In this document: in pieces, positions 33,201 to 42,765 of the stretch
How the letters are laid out: each line of letters opens with the position of its first letter
Numbering within the stretch: the first letter of the stretch is position 1
Assembly (NCBI RefSeq): GCF_003172875.1
Contig: NZ_QGKM01000005.1
Location: forward strand, 2,720 to 66,719
Direction of reading: 5' to 3'
From: Leucothrix pacifica
Lineage (GTDB): Bacteria; Pseudomonadota; Gammaproteobacteria; Thiotrichales; Thiotrichaceae
Length of the DNA stretch: 64,000 bases
Notes under the pieces: generated by a model
What the model was told of the DNA's origin: nothing
What the model saw: the letters and a program-made list of their open reading frames with translations, nothing else
Databases searched by the model: none
Translations under genes and position numbers: made by a program

Positions 33201-34443
33201 GACGACGATTGAACTTCATACGTCCAACGTCAGACAAGTCATAACGCTCTTCAGTGAAGAACAAGTTATGGAATAAATTTTCTGCTGACTCTTTGGTTGG
33301 TGGCTCACCCGGGCGCATCATGCGGTAGATTTCTACCTGCGCTTCAAGCTGTGACTGAGTTTGGTCAACATTCAATGTATTCGAAATGAATGCACCACAA
33401 TCCAACTCGTTAGTGTAGAGAATCTCGAACTTTTTAATGCCGTTATCACGCAACGTTTCAATCACTGTATCAGTAATTTCAGCATTGGCAGCAACCAGCA
33501 TCTCACCCGTCGATTTATCAACGATATTATGAGCAATTACTTTTGAGACCATGTACTCTTCTGGCACTTCAATTGTCTTAACGCCAGATTTTTCCAGGGT
33601 GCGGATATGCTTAGCCGTGATACGACGGCCTTTCTCAACAATGACATCACCTTCAACAGTGATATCGAATGTAGCCAGATCTCCACGTAAACGTTGAGGA
33701 TCTAAGGCCATTTGAATTTTGGATTTATTGAGGGTTACTTCAATCGTGTCAAAGAAGAAATCCAGAATTTCTTCTGTCTCCATCCCTAATGCACGCAGAA
33801 GTACTGTCGCTGGCAATTTGCGGCGACGATCGATTCGTACAAATACAGAATCCTTAGGGTCAAACTCAAAGTCCAACCATGAACCACGATATGGAATGAC
33901 GCGTGCATTATGCAGCAGCTTACCTGAGGTATTTGTCTTTCCCTTATCATGATCGAAGAACACACCAGGGGAACGATGCAACTGAGATACGATTACTCGC
34001 TCAGTACCGTTGATAACAAAAGTTCCCTTGTCCGTCATCAGAGGCATTTCACCCAGATAGACTTCCTGTTCTTTTATATCTTTAACAACACGTGTGTTTT
34101 TTGGTGCATCCTTATCGTAGATTACCAAACGCAACAAAACACGTAGAGACGACGCATAAGTTAAACCACGTAACTGACATTCACGAACATCAAATACTGG
34201 CTCGCTCAAGCGGTAGTCGACATACTCAAGGTGAACAAACCCAGAGTAGCTGTTGATTGGAAATACCGAACTGAAAGCCCCGTGAAGACCAATATTTTTA
34301 CGCTCCTCCGGCTTCAGGCCAGGTTGCAAATATTGTCGAAACGAGCTCAATTGAATCGCGAGCAGGGATGGAATATCCATTACTTGTGGACGTTTACCAA
34401 AATCCTTGCGGATGCGTTTCTTCTCAGTGAAGGTCAAAGCCAT
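30262..34443 (-). CDS. rpoB: RNA polymerase beta subunit
   Basis: 1393 residues, about 50 more than E. coli; the extra length lies before the rifampicin region. That region (about 543-575) reads [20 protein letters not shown] and then RISALGPGG, with the D, H and S wild-type residues, so rifampicin sensitivity is expected. [15 protein letters not shown]-type fork-loop segment and the C-terminal [18 protein letters not shown] are present. Preceded by an attenuator-like hairpin after rplL. Confidence 0.99.
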   Translation of the reverse strand: MALTFTEKKRIRKDFGKRPQVMDIPSLLAIQLSSFRQYLQPGLKPEERKNIGLHGAFSSVFPINSYSGFVHLEYVDYRLSEPVFDVRECQLRGLTYASSLRVLLRLVIYDKDAPKNTRVVKDIKEQEVYLGEMPLMTDKGTFVINGTERVIVSQLHRSPGVFFDHDKGKTNTSGKLLHNARVIPYRGSWLDFEFDPKDSVFVRIDRRRKLPATVLLRALGMETEEILDFFFDTIEVTLNKSKIQMALDPQRLRGDLATFDITVEGDVIVEKGRRITAKHIRTLEKSGVKTIEVPEEYMVSKVIAHNIVDKSTGEMLVAANAEITDTVIETLRDNGIKKFEILYTNELDCGAFISNTLNVDQTQSQLEAQVEIYRMMRPGEPPTKESAENLFHNLFFTEERYDLSDVGRMKFNRRLEYSEEVGPSILFDKRYLSSRTDALSKEQIEKYGEQYDKLKADGKADSDIVNVLKCLIDIRNGHGVIDDIDHLGNRRVRSVGEMAENAFRIGLVRVERAVKERLTVAESEGLMPQDMVNAKPVSAAVKEFFGSSQLSQFMDQNNPLSEVTHKRRISALGPGGLTRERAGFEVRDVHPTHYGRVCPIETPEGPNIGLINSLAVFAKTNDYGFLETPYRKVTDGVATAQIDYLSAIEESRFVIAQANAELDDDNRFVKDMISTRYQNEFTLSPASDVEYMDVSPKQIVSVAASLIPFLEHDDANRALMGSNMQRQAVPCLRAETPVAGTGMERVVAVDSGSTVSARRGGIVDAVDAARIVVRVNDDEAQGGGVDIYNLIKYTRSNQNTCLNQRPIVKVGDVIARGDVLADGSSTDLGELALGQNMKIAFMPWNGYNFEDSILISERVVEEDRFTSIHIEEITCLARDTKLGPEEITADIPNVSEGLLSKLDESGIVHVGAEVKPGDILVGKVTPKGETQLTPEEKLLRAIFGEKASDVKDTSSRVSTSMYGTVIDVRVFTRDGVEKDERAKSINESELAKVRNDLRDELRVFEEDLFDRVAKLVLNKVADGGVGDIKSGGKVTRTYLDELERKDWFALRMRNEEVNEQLEAMHQLLLDQKKYYEERLQKQKEKLTAGDDLAPGVLKMIKVYVAVKRRMQPGDKMAGRHGNKGVVSRIVPVEDMPYMANGEPIDIVLNPLGVPSRMNVGQVLETHLGWAAKGLGEKIGRMVDAKAQIDDLRAFLSEVYGTGGNPSQGAGDIAEMNDTEVLEMANNLRRGVPMATQVFDGASEKEIHAMLKLADLPETGQIQLHDGRTGDPFEREVTVGYMHMLKLNHLVDDKMHARSTGPYSLVTQQPLGGKAMFGGQRFGEMEVWALEAYGAAYTLQEMLTVKSDDVQGRNRMYKNIVDGNLSMEAGMPESFNVLMKEIRSLGIHIELESD

Positions 34444-34487
34444 CGTGTTTCCTCATCTAGTAACGGGCGGGAGCACTTTAAAGCGAC

Positions 34488-34518
34488 AAAAGGCCGGCAG
34501 CAATTATTGCTACCAGCC
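34488..34518 (-). terminator. Attenuator-like hairpin between rplL and rpoB
   Basis: Minus strand: GGCTGGTAGCAA, loop TAA, TTGCTGCCGGCC, then TTTTG. All 12 positions pair (two as G-U). The T-run is short, so partial read-through is likely. E. coli has an attenuator at the same place, which lowers rpoBC relative to L7/L12. A second hairpin (TGAAAGTA / TACTTTCA) sits just before it at about 34528-34551. Confidence 0.75.
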
Positions 34519-34562
34519 CATCGTTTTTGAAAGTAAAAATCTACTTTCAGAACGTATACAAC

Positions 34563-34943
34563 TTACTTAAGCTCGACTGCAGCGCCAGCTTCTTCAAGTT
34601 GCTTTTGTACATCAGCAGCGTCATCTTTAGATACGCCTTCTTTAACAGTTGCAGGTGTACCTTCAACCATTGCCTTAGCTTCTTTCAAGCCAAGACCAGT
34701 GATAGCACGAACAACTTTGATTACGCCGATTTTGTTATCGCCGAAGCTAGTCATAACAACATCAAACTCATCTTTTTCAGCAGCAGCTTCGCCACCAGCA
34801 GCAGCGCCAGCAGCAGGAGCAGCAGCAACTGCAGCAGCAGCTGATACGCCGAACTTCTCTTCCATTGCAGAGATCAGGTCAACGATCTCCATAACGCTTA
34901 ACTCAGCAATGCCTTCTAGAATATCTTCTTTAGAAAGAGCCAT
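34563..34943 (-). CDS. rplL: 50S ribosomal protein L7/L12
   Basis: 126 residues (E. coli 121). The N-terminal dimerisation helix pair, an Ala/Gly-rich hinge (about 35-52, [17 protein letters not shown]), and the C-terminal factor-binding domain with [20 protein letters not shown]. Multiple copies form the stalk with L10 and recruit EF-Tu and EF-G. Between rplJ and the rpoB attenuator. Confidence 0.97.
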   Translation of the reverse strand: MALSKEDILEGIAELSVMEIVDLISAMEEKFGVSAAAAVAAAPAAGAAAGGEAAAEKDEFDVVMTSFGDNKIGVIKVVRAITGLGLKEAKAMVEGTPATVKEGVSKDDAADVQKQLEEAGAAVELK

Positions 34944-35002
34944 TGTATTTCTCCTAAAACTTTAAGTCAGTATAAACAGTTTAATAAACAAACAACCTAC
35001 AA

Positions 35003-35536
35003 TTAGGCTGCTGTCTCTTCTTTCTGATCACGCACAGCGGCAACAGTACGTACAAGCTTTCCAGGCACTTCGTTAATAGTACGTGCCAACTTGTCCAGCG
35101 GTGCTCTCAGAGTACCAGCCAAAATCGCCAACGCTTCATCGCGTGTAGGCAACTTGGACAAACGCTCTAGCTCAGAAGCAGGGTAAAGTTCCCCACCTAC
35201 AGCCAAAGACTTAACTACTAGCTTGTCATGATCTTTTGCAAAAGCTTCAACTAAACGTGCTGCAGAACCCGGATCTTCCTGAGAAAATGCCAGTACTAAC
35301 GGACCAGAAAAACTCTCACTCATACATTCAAATTCTGTATTCGCAACAGCTAACTTAGCCAGATTATTCTTTACAACACGCAGGTAAACGCCAGTCTCAC
35401 GCGCCTTAACACGCATTTCTGTCATTTCACCCACAGTCAAACCACGGTATTCAGCAGCTACCGCGGAATGAGCTTCTGCAGCCACCGTAGCGACCTCAGA
35501 GACAATCTTCTTTTTGTCTTCCAAAGTTAATGCCAC
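35003..35536 (-). CDS. rplJ: 50S ribosomal protein L10
   Basis: 177 residues (E. coli 165) from a GTG at 35536, chosen because ALTLEDKKKIV aligns with the family start; AGAGG is eight bases upstream. A frame extension to 35563 is not supported. The N-terminal rRNA-binding domain has AEYRGLTVGEMTEMR, and the C-terminal helix binds L7/L12. L10 represses its own operon in E. coli, and the leader upstream keeps the matching stem (35640-35705). Confidence 0.94.
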   Translation of the reverse strand: MALTLEDKKKIVSEVATVAAEAHSAVAAEYRGLTVGEMTEMRVKARETGVYLRVVKNNLAKLAVANTEFECMSESFSGPLVLAFSQEDPGSAARLVEAFAKDHDKLVVKSLAVGGELYPASELERLSKLPTRDEALAILAGTLRAPLDKLARTINEVPGKLVRTVAAVRDQKEETAA

Positions 35537-35639
35537 AGCATCTACCTCTCTAATTCGGTGCACAAACCACCGTTAATCAAACACCTCAAACAACAAGATG
35601 ATTATAGTGACGTGCCCCAAACCATTACTGACTTGGCTT

Positions 35640-35705
35640 ACGTCATCTGCGCAGGCAATGGAGCGTTTAAGTTTCCAAAACATCTGAAAACACCTACGGT
35701 CTTGG
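35640..35705 (-). promoter_or_regulatory. L10 autoregulatory leader (candidate)
   Basis: In the 271-base rplA-rplJ gap, minus-strand CGTAGG (35693-35698) can pair with CCTGCG (35650-35655), inside sequence ACCGTAGGTG ... CCTGCGCAGATGACG. This resembles the L10-leader element by which L10(L12)4 represses rplJL in many bacteria. Seen: the stem and position. Inferred: the regulation. A covariance search is the test. Confidence 0.55.
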
Positions 35706-35763
35706 ACGACATACTAAAAAGTATATCTGTTTGCCATTTCTGGCAGCCCAGAGGGCATCAACA

Positions 35764-35794
35764 AATCCGGCTCCACCATGAGCAGAGCCGGATT
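35764..35794 (-). terminator. Hairpin after rplA (weak terminator or processing site)
   Basis: Minus strand AATCCGGCTC, loop of 11, GAGCCGGATT, then TGTTG. A strong 10-bp stem but only a short, broken T-run. It separates the L11-L1 genes from the L10 leader, so it could stabilise a 3' end or attenuate. Confidence 0.55.
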
Positions 35795-35807
35795 ATATTA
35801 ATTCTAA

Positions 35808-36503
35808 TTAAAACTTAACTGGCGAGTGATCTACAATCAGACCAGGACCCATTGTTGTGGATACTGATACTTTCTTGAAGTAAACACCCTTTGCACTTGA
35901 TGGCTTGCCTTTATTCAAAGCGCCCAACAGAGCAACTAGATTCTCTTCTAACTTAGCAGAATCGAAATCAACGTTACCGATGCGGCAGTGTACGATACCA
36001 GCACGATCTGTTCTGAAACGAACCTGACCAGACTTAGCATTCTTAACAGCTTCAGCAACATTAGGTGTTACAGTACCAACCTTAGGGTTTGGCATTAAAC
36101 CACGTGGACCAAGAATCTGACCTAGCTGACCAACGATACGCATTGCATCTGGGCTAGCGATAACAACATCGAAGTCCATATTGCCTTTCTTGACTTCTTC
36201 AGCAAGATCTTCAAAACCTACGATATCAGCACCAGCTTCTTTAGCTGCATCAGCATTCGGGCCTTGTGTAAACACTGCAACACGTACAGTCTTACCAGTA
36301 CCGTTCGGAAGCACAGTAGCGCCACGAACAACCTGATCAGATTTACGAGGATCTACACCAAGATTGACACTCACATCAACACTCTCAGTAAACTTGCTTT
36401 GAGGCAGCCCCTTTAAAAGATCAAAACCTTCGCTAATCGCGTAAACAGCATTTGGATCGATTTTTTCAGCGATCGCTTTTTGACGCTTAGTTAACTTAGC
36501 CAT
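35808..36503 (-). CDS. rplA: 50S ribosomal protein L1
   Basis: 231 residues from [11 protein letters not shown] (E. coli 234); a longer frame to 36569 runs into rplK and is rejected. Seen: the domain II segment [30 protein letters not shown] and [15 protein letters not shown]1 forms the mobile stalk that moves E-site tRNA. It also represses the rplKA transcript in E. coli; a matching hairpin is before rplK (36950-36976). One base after the rplK stop. Confidence 0.97.
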   Translation of the reverse strand: MAKLTKRQKAIAEKIDPNAVYAISEGFDLLKGLPQSKFTESVDVSVNLGVDPRKSDQVVRGATVLPNGTGKTVRVAVFTQGPNADAAKEAGADIVGFEDLAEEVKKGNMDFDVVIASPDAMRIVGQLGQILGPRGLMPNPKVGTVTPNVAEAVKNAKSGQVRFRTDRAGIVHCRIGNVDFDSAKLEENLVALLGALNKGKPSSAKGVYFKKVSVSTTMGPGLIVDHSPVKF

Positions 36504-36504
36504 T

Positions 36505-36936
36505 TTACACGCCCTCCACATCGATACCCATACTGCGAGCAGTACCGGCAATTGTACGAACCGCTGCATCCATATCGGCTGCTGTAAGATCTGGCTCTTT
36601 CATCTTGCAAATTTCTTCAACCTGCTCACGAGTCATCTTACCTACCTTAACGCTGTTCGGCGTAGCAGAACCACTCTTAAGGCCTAACGCCTTAAGGATC
36701 AGTACTGCAGCAGGAGGAGTCTTCGTAATAAATGTGAAGCTACGATCATTGTAAACTGTGATTACAACAGGAATCGGCAAACCATTTTCTACGTTCTGTG
36801 TAGCAGCATTGAATGCCTTACAGAATTCCATGATTTGAACACCGTGCTGACCCAGCGCCGGACCAACCGGTGGACTTGGATTAGCTTGACCCGCAGGAAC
36901 CTGCAGTTTGATGTATGCTTGTACTTTCTTAGCCAT
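36505..36936 (-). CDS. rplK: 50S ribosomal protein L11
   Basis: 143 residues (E. coli 142). Begins [21 protein letters not shown]-like and keeps [22 protein letters not shown] and [19 protein letters not shown]11 binds the GTPase-associated centre and is needed for RelA stringent response; thiopeptide drugs bind here. 55 bases after nusG. Confidence 0.97.
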   Translation of the reverse strand: MAKKVQAYIKLQVPAGQANPSPPVGPALGQHGVQIMEFCKAFNAATQNVENGLPIPVVITVYNDRSFTFITKTPPAAVLILKALGLKSGSATPNSVKVGKMTREQVEEICKMKEPDLTAADMDAAVRTIAGTARSMGIDVEGV

Positions 36937-36949
36937 TATTACTCTCCAG

Positions 36950-36976
36950 TGGGTGCAAACGTCTTACGACTCCCCA
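36950..36976 (-). promoter_or_regulatory. Candidate L1 binding hairpin before rplK
   Basis: Minus strand TGGG, AGTC-GTAA-GAC stem-loop, GTTTGCA, CCCA: two short helices separated by an uneven loop, 14 bases upstream of rplK. This resembles the mRNA site by which L1 represses rplK-rplA. Pairings are seen; function is inferred. Confidence 0.42.
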
Positions 36977-36991
36977 GTAGATTATCTAAAA

Positions 36992-37525
36992 TCAGATCTT
37001 TTCAACCTGAAAGAATTCCAACTCAACTGGCGTTGAGCGTCCAAAAATCTGTACTGAGACAAGCAATTTGCTTTTCTCATAGTTAGCCTCTTCAACAACA
37101 CCATTAAAGTCATTGAACGGACCATCTTTAACACGTACCACTTCACCAACTTCGAAGAGAACTTTAGGACGAGGAGCATCTACACCCTCCTCTATGCGAT
37201 TCATAATCGCATTCGCTTCTTTTTCAGAAATTGGAGCCGGCTTATCACTGGTACCACCGATAAACCCTAAAACCTTAGGCGTATCTTTAATTAAATGCCA
37301 TGACTCATCGTTCATGTCCATTTCAACTAAAACATACCCTGGAAAAAACTTGCGTGAGCTTTTTCTTTTTTGACCATCTCTCATTTCAACGACTTCTTCA
37401 GTCGGAACGAGAATACTGCCAAAGTACTCTTGTAAACCCAGACGCTCTACTCTTTCTTCAATAGAAGCTTTTACACGAGCTTCAAAGTTCGAGTAAGCAT
37501 GAACAACGTACCATCTCATAGCCAT
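36992..37525 (-). CDS. nusG: Transcription termination/antitermination factor NusG
   Basis: 177 residues (E. coli 181). NGN domain with [19 protein letters not shown] and [15 protein letters not shown]-terminal KOW domain with [20 protein letters not shown]. It binds the beta' clamp helices and links polymerase to Rho or to S10 on the ribosome. Between secE (5-base gap) and rplK. Confidence 0.97.
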   Translation of the reverse strand: MAMRWYVVHAYSNFEARVKASIEERVERLGLQEYFGSILVPTEEVVEMRDGQKRKSSRKFFPGYVLVEMDMNDESWHLIKDTPKVLGFIGGTSDKPAPISEKEANAIMNRIEEGVDAPRPKVLFEVGEVVRVKDGPFNDFNGVVEEANYEKSKLLVSVQIFGRSTPVELEFFQVEKI

Positions 37526-37530
37526 ATCAA

Positions 37531-37908
37531 TTAACTCCCAGTCGCGAGAAGTACTTTAACTCCCCAACCCAGGAACATATCGACGAACCAAAGAAATATT
37601 GACAGAATCACGACAATGATAAAAACCATTAGCGTGGTTTGCATTGTCTCTTGACGTGAAGGCCAGACGACCTTGCGAACTTCAGTTCTTGCAAGACCCA
37701 TAAAGGTTAGCAAGCCCTTGCCTTTAGTTGATGTCAACGCTATCGCTGCACCTACACCTGCTATAGCCAGCAAACCTAGTACTCGATATAATAGCGATGC
37801 ATCCGGGAATAAATAAAAAACAACGATTGAAGCAATTAACAGCAACAAGCCGACTAACAACTTAATAGTATCTATCATTGAGTTTTTTGGCTCTGCATTA
37901 GTTGCCAT
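37531..37908 (-). CDS. secE: Preprotein translocase subunit SecE
   Basis: 125 residues with three membrane segments (about 15-32, 42-58, 91-111), the long E. coli-like form. The amphipathic segment [16 protein letters not shown] before the last segment is the SecE signature. It clamps SecY in the translocon. It follows tRNA-Trp and precedes nusG. Confidence 0.95.
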   Translation of the reverse strand: MATNAEPKNSMIDTIKLLVGLLLLIASIVVFYLFPDASLLYRVLGLLAIAGVGAAIALTSTKGKGLLTFMGLARTEVRKVVWPSRQETMQTTLMVFIIVVILSIFLWFVDMFLGWGVKVLLATGS

Positions 37909-37951
37909 TTACTTACTCACCTGTTTGTAATTTAATTTATTGTGTTTCAGA

Positions 37952-38027
37952 TGGCAGGCCAGGAGGGAATCGAACCCCCAACCTACGGTTTTGGAGACCG
38001 TCGCTCTGCCAATTGAGCTACTGGCCT
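37952..38027 (-). tRNA. tRNA-Trp (CCA)
   Basis: Reads AGGCCAG ... with D-arm, anticodon loop CTCCAAA (anticodon CCA), T-loop GTTCGAT, and an encoded 3' CCA. 76 bases. It lies between tuf copy 2 and secE in the same orientation. Confidence 0.96.
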
Positions 38028-38060
38028 AATTTAAAATACATCTAAACTAGCTGAAACAAC

Positions 38061-38085
38061 AAAACGAGGGAGAAACACCCCCTCG
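38061..38085 (-). terminator. Hairpin after tuf copy 2
   Basis: Minus strand CGAGGG, loop, CCCTCG, then TTTTGTTGTTT. It lies between the internal promoter at 38107-38134 and tRNA-Trp, so it could end tuf transcripts in part or attenuate those from the internal promoter. Confidence 0.6.
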
Positions 38086-38106
38086 CCTTCGAACAAATGG
38101 GACGCG

Positions 38107-38134
38107 ATTATAACAGAAAGTTGATGTTACTCAA
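38107..38134 (-). promoter_or_regulatory. Internal promoter for tRNA-Trp-secE-nusG
   Basis: Minus strand TTGAGT (38129-38134), 16-base spacer, TATAAT (38107-38112), a perfect -10. The -35 overlaps the stop codon of tuf copy 2. Confidence 0.65.
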
Positions 38135-39350
38135 CAACTTTCGCCACAACACCCGCTCCAACTGTACGTCCACCTTCACGAATCGCGAAGCGTAGACCTT
38201 CATCCATTGCGATCGGGTTAATCAGAGTAACAACCAACTTAACGTTATCACCCGGCATAACCATCTCAACACCCTCTGGCAACTCACAAGCACCAGTCAC
38301 ATCAGTCGTACGGAAGTAGAACTGTGGGCGGTAATTTGAGAAGAAAGGAGTGTGACGACCACCCTCATCTTTTGACAAAACATAAACTTCTGCTTCGAAC
38401 TTAGTGTGTGGGTTGATTGAAGCAGGCTTACAAAGCACCTGACCACGCTCAACATCTTCACGCTTCGTACCACGAAGTAGAATACCTACGTTATCACCTG
38501 CTTCTCCACGATCAAGAAGCTTACGGAACATTTCAACACCAGTACACGTTGTCTTCTGAGTATCACGAATACCAACGATTTCAACTTCGTCACCAACGTT
38601 GATTACACCACGCTCGATACGACCAGTTACCACCGTACCACGACCCGAGATTGAGAATACGTCCTCAACCGGCATGATGAAGTCACCTTCAACTGCACGC
38701 TCTGGCTCTGGAATGTGCGTATCAAGTGCATCAACCAGCTTGACAACCGCAGAAACACCAAGACCATCAGCATCTTCGCCGTTCAGACCCATTAGCGCCG
38801 AACCAACAACGATAGGTGTGTCATCACCTGGGAACTCGTAAGTATCCAGAAGATCACGAAGCTCCATCTCAACCAACTCAACCATTTCGTTGTACTCTTC
38901 AGTACCGAAACCGCCACAATCTTCTGCAAGAAGATCAGCTTTATTCAGGAATACAACAACGTATGGAACACCAACCTGACGTGACAACAAGATGTGCTCA
39001 CGAGTCTGAGGCATAGGACCATCAGTTGCACCACAAACCAGGATTGCACCATCCATCTGCGCAGCACCAGTGATCATGTTCTTAACGTAGTCGGCGTGAC
39101 CCGGGCAATCAACGTGTGCATAATGACGAGTCTCTGACTCGTATTCTACGTGTGACGTAGAGATCGTTATACCACGTGCTTTTTCTTCAGGAGCATTATC
39201 GATTTCATCGAATGCCTTAACCGCTCCACCCATTTTCTCAGCCATGACCTTAGTCAATGCTGCAGTCAGCGTAGTTTTACCATGGTCAACGTGACCAATT
39301 GTGCCGACATTAACGTGCGGCTTCGTACGTACAAAAGTTTCTTTAGACAT
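38127..39350 (-). CDS. tuf: Elongation factor Tu, copy 2
   Basis: 407 residues, same length and same ten-residue insertion after NKAD as copy 1. It differs at four positions only: T9, E73, E215 and N313 here against S, D, Q and K in copy 1. All GTP-binding motifs are intact. It sits behind a Tyr-Gly-Thr tRNA set and before tRNA-Trp-secE, the tufB position of E. coli. The near identity suggests gene conversion between the copies. Confidence 0.98.
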   Translation of the reverse strand: MSKETFVRTKPHVNVGTIGHVDHGKTTLTAALTKVMAEKMGGAVKAFDEIDNAPEEKARGITISTSHVEYESETRHYAHVDCPGHADYVKNMITGAAQMDGAILVCGATDGPMPQTREHILLSRQVGVPYVVVFLNKADLLAEDCGGFGTEEYNEMVELVEMELRDLLDTYEFPGDDTPIVVGSALMGLNGEDADGLGVSAVVKLVDALDTHIPEPERAVEGDFIMPVEDVFSISGRGTVVTGRIERGVINVGDEVEIVGIRDTQKTTCTGVEMFRKLLDRGEAGDNVGILLRGTKREDVERGQVLCKPASINPHTKFEAEVYVLSKDEGGRHTPFFSNYRPQFYFRTTDVTGACELPEGVEMVMPGDNVKLVVTLINPIAMDEGLRFAIREGGRTVGAGVVAKVVE

Positions 39351-39396
39351 CTCGCAACACCTTGAGTAGTAGAGATTAATTCACATTCTTTCAATT

Positions 39397-39473
<77 letters not shown>

Positions 39474-39507
39474 CTTCCTGCTTTCTAACTCAGCTTTTCT
39501 TGCAATA

Positions 39508-39581
39508 TGGAGCGGGTGATGGGAATCGAACCCACGTAGTCAGCTTGGAAGGCTGAAGTTCTACCATTAAACTACACCCGC
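39508..39581 (-). tRNA. tRNA-Gly (TCC)
   Basis: Acceptor GCGGGTG pairs CACCCGC; anticodon stem TCAGC/GCTGA with loop CTTCCAA gives anticodon TCC; 3' TCCA encoded. 74 bases. Between tRNA-Tyr and tRNA-Thr. Confidence 0.96.
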
Positions 39582-39659
39582 ATTTTCTTACAGCAAGAAG
39601 CAAAGCTTCTCATACAAATACGGATTTACAAGCTAATGCAAATCCGTACATGCAAAATT

Positions 39660-39743
39660 TGGTGGAGGGAGGAGGATTCGAACCTCCGAAGCCGAAGCAG
39701 CAGATTTACAGTCTGCCCCCTTTGACCGCTCGGGAATCCCTCC
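39660..39743 (-). tRNA. tRNA-Tyr (GTA)
   Basis: A class II tRNA with a long variable arm (CTGCTTCGGC region). Anticodon stem GCAGA/TCTGC with loop CTGTAAA gives GTA. Acceptor GGAGGGA pairs TCCCTCC; 3' ACCA encoded. 84 bases. First gene of the tRNA-tuf operon. Confidence 0.96.
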
Positions 39744-39756
39744 AAACGAGCGCCGC

Positions 39757-39785
39757 ATTTTGTACGAGACCCTCCGGACTGTCAA
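39757..39785 (-). promoter_or_regulatory. tRNA-Tyr-Gly-Thr-tuf promoter
   Basis: Minus strand TTGACA (39780-39785), 17-base spacer, CAAAAT (39757-39762), then a GC-rich GCGGCGC discriminator as in stringently controlled stable-RNA promoters. It is 14 bases upstream of tRNA-Tyr. Confidence 0.8.
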
Positions 39786-39856
39786 CATTTAATTGTTATT
39801 TTTTTTAAACATATTTGAAGAAAAAGCACTCACTATTTTGTAAGCACTTATAAAGC

Positions 39857-42685
39857 TTAAACTTTCGCTAAAATTGGCTTCAAATAATATCCGGTGTACG
39901 AACCTTTCTTTTTTGCCACCTGCTCTGGCGTTCCTACCGCCACAACCTTTCCACCTCGATTTCCACCCTCCGGACCAAGATCAACGACCCAGTCTGCTGT
40001 TTTAATCACATCCAGATTATGTTCTATAATCACAACCGTATTTCCTTCATCACGCAATCGATGTAAAACCTTCAACAATACATCAACATCATGAAAATGC
40101 AGCCCCGTGGTGGGTTCATCCAATATATAGATCGTTTTACCTGTACCACGCTTAGAAAGTTCCTTTGCAAGCTTAACCCGTTGCGCCTCCCCGCCCGACA
40201 AAGTCGTCGCATTCTGCCCAAGCGTGATGTAAGACAGACCCACATCCATAAGCGTTGATAACTTATTATAAATACCAGGTATCGCGCTAAAGAACTCCAC
40301 CGCCTCCTCAACGGTCATCGCCAAGACTTCATTGATGTTTTTACCCTTAAAGCGAACATCAAGTGTTTCACGGTTATAGCGCTGACTATTACAAACATCA
40401 CAGGGGACATACACATCAGGCAGAAAGTGCATCTCAACTTTGATCACACCATCCCCACTACAAGCTTCACAGCGCCCACCTTTGACATTGAAACTAAAGC
40501 GCCCCGGCGTATACCCTCTGGAGCGTGCTTCTTGTGTCGCCGCAAACAACTCCCGTATCGGTGTAAACACCCCTGTATAAGTAGCAGGGTTAGAGCGCGG
40601 TGTACGCCCAATCGGGCTTTGATTGATATCAACCACCTTATCAAGAAGCTCCAAACCTTCAATTTTCTTAACTGCCGCACCCGTGACATCCGAACCATTC
40701 AAATGCTTCGCGATATTTGGATACAAGGTTGCATTGATAAGGGTCGATTTACCTGAACCAGACACCCCCGTCACACACGTCATCAAACCGATTGGAATTT
40801 CTGCAGTGACATTCTGCAGATTATTCCCCGTCGCCCCAATGAGACGTAGCATTTTCTCTGTATCAACCGGATGACGTTTTTTTGGTACCTCAATTACCCG
40901 CTCACCAGACAGGAATTGCCCCGTGCAAGACTCAGGTACCGCCATCACTTCCTCCGGTGTACCTTCCGCAATAATCGTTCCTCCGTGCGCACCAGCACCG
41001 GGACCGATATCAACCACGTAGTCCGCCAGACGAATCGCATCTTCGTCATGCTCTACAACAATAACTGTGTTCCCCAAATCACGCAGGTGAATCAGTGTTT
41101 TCAGCAAACGGTCATTATCACGCTGATGCAAACCTATCGATGGCTCATCCAGAACGTACATGACACCCACCAAGCCAGCACCAATTTGCGAAGCCAGACG
41201 TATACGTTGTGATTCTCCACCAGACAAACTATCAGCACTGCGACTTAGTGACAGATAATCCAATCCCACATTCACCAAAAACTCCAACCGCAAACTAATC
41301 TCGCGTAGGATTTTCTCTGCAATTTGACCCTGCTTACCGGGCAATTCGAGGTTTTTGAAGAAATCCAGCGTTTCGCCAATAGCCCACTCAGTGATCTCTG
41401 ACAAATTCTTATCCGCGACGAAGACATGTCTGGCTGCCTCATTCAAACGAGCACCATGGCAACTTGGACAAGGCCTAGTCGATAAGTACTTCATCAGCTC
41501 TTCACGCACACTATTGGAGTCCGTATCCCGATAGCGTCGATCCAGATTATTCAGTATGCCTTCGAAAGGATGCGTCTTTTGATAGACCTGCCCCTTCTGA
41601 CCGACATAGCGAAACTCAATCGCTTTTCGACCACTCCCTTGCATCAACACTTTCTGAACAGACTTAGGAAGATCTTTGTAAGGTGTCTCAACATCGAAAT
41701 CATAAGCTGCTGCCAATGAATCAATGAGGTGAAAGTAATAAGCATTGCGACGATCCCAACCCCTGACCGCTCCCTCAGCCAGGCTCAACTCAGGCTTGGT
41801 CACCACACGCGATTCATCAAACGCCTGATGCACACCCAAGCCATCACACGTCGGACAAGCCCCACTTGGGCTGTTAAATGAAAACAGCCTTGGCTCTAGT
41901 TCTGGCAATGAATAACCACAATGCGGACAGGCATAATTTGCAGAGAACAATAAATCAGCCTGAGAGTCATCATCCATCCACGCCACACTCGCCAGACCAT
42001 CCGCTAAGCGCAAAGCAGTTTCAAAGGATTCAGACAACCTCAGCTCAAGGCCTTCCCGCACCTTGATGCGATCCACTACGACTTCAATGGTGTGCTTCTT
42101 TCGCAACTCAAGCGTTGGTGTGTCGTCCAAGTCATAAACTGTCCCGTTAACTCTGGCCCGTAAAAAACCCTGCGCTCGTAGCTCATCAAATAGCTTGGCG
42201 TACTCCCCTTTGCGGTTTCTCACAACAGGTGCGAGCAGCATCAGCTTTGACCCCTCTGGCAAAGCAACCACCGCATCAACCATTTGCGTGACTGTTTGCG
42301 CCTCCAGCGCCTGACCATGCGTCGGACAGCATGGTGTACCAGCTCGTGCATACAATAAGCGGAGGTAGTCGTAGATCTCAGTCACCGTCCCTACGGTTGA
42401 GCGTGGATTATGCGAGGTAGTTTTTTGTTCAATCGATATCGCCGGTGAAAGCCCTTCGATATGATCCAGATCCGGCTTCTCCATCATGGATAAAAACTGT
42501 CTGGCATAGGACGATAAAGATTCAACGTAACGCCTCTGACCTTCCGCAAAAATCGTATCAAATGCTAGTGATGACTTTCCCGAGCCGGACAACCCGGTAA
42601 TGACAATCAGCTTGTCACGCGGCAGGTCGATATCAATATTTTTGAGGTTATGGGTACGCGCCCCGCGCAAACTGATTTTTTTCAC
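39857..42685 (-). CDS. uvrA: Excinuclease ABC subunit A
   Basis: 942 residues from a GTG at 42685 (E. coli 940), chosen because [16 protein letters not shown] aligns with the family start; a TTG at 42706 is possible. Two ABC ATPase halves: Walker [13 protein letters not shown] and [11 protein letters not shown], signatures LSGGESQR and LSGGEAQR, and two zinc-binding Cys sets (CPHCG ... CPTCDG; CEACSG ... CDVC). It detects DNA damage and loads UvrB. No LexA box was recognised near the start. Divergent from the MFS gene. Confidence 0.97.
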   Translation of the reverse strand: MKKISLRGARTHNLKNIDIDLPRDKLIVITGLSGSGKSSLAFDTIFAEGQRRYVESLSSYARQFLSMMEKPDLDHIEGLSPAISIEQKTTSHNPRSTVGTVTEIYDYLRLLYARAGTPCCPTHGQALEAQTVTQMVDAVVALPEGSKLMLLAPVVRNRKGEYAKLFDELRAQGFLRARVNGTVYDLDDTPTLELRKKHTIEVVVDRIKVREGLELRLSESFETALRLADGLASVAWMDDDSQADLLFSANYACPHCGYSLPELEPRLFSFNSPSGACPTCDGLGVHQAFDESRVVTKPELSLAEGAVRGWDRRNAYYFHLIDSLAAAYDFDVETPYKDLPKSVQKVLMQGSGRKAIEFRYVGQKGQVYQKTHPFEGILNNLDRRYRDTDSNSVREELMKYLSTRPCPSCHGARLNEAARHVFVADKNLSEITEWAIGETLDFFKNLELPGKQGQIAEKILREISLRLEFLVNVGLDYLSLSRSADSLSGGESQRIRLASQIGAGLVGVMYVLDEPSIGLHQRDNDRLLKTLIHLRDLGNTVIVVEHDEDAIRLADYVVDIGPGAGAHGGTIIAEGTPEEVMAVPESCTGQFLSGERVIEVPKKRHPVDTEKMLRLIGATGNNLQNVTAEIPIGLMTCVTGVSGSGKSTLINATLYPNIAKHLNGSDVTGAAVKKIEGLELLDKVVDINQSPIGRTPRSNPATYTGVFTPIRELFAATQEARSRGYTPGRFSFNVKGGRCEACSGDGVIKVEMHFLPDVYVPCDVCNSQRYNRETLDVRFKGKNINEVLAMTVEEAVEFFSAIPGIYNKLSTLMDVGLSYITLGQNATTLSGGEAQRVKLAKELSKRGTGKTIYILDEPTTGLHFHDVDVLLKVLHRLRDEGNTVVIIEHNLDVIKTADWVVDLGPEGGNRGGKVVAVGTPEQVAKKKGSYTGYYLKPILAKV

Positions 42686-42765
42686 AATGAGATATTCTGC
42701 TTTCAAAAAATTATCTGGTAATATGCCGACTTGCTCATCTCATGACAACCCTCATATAAATCTCC

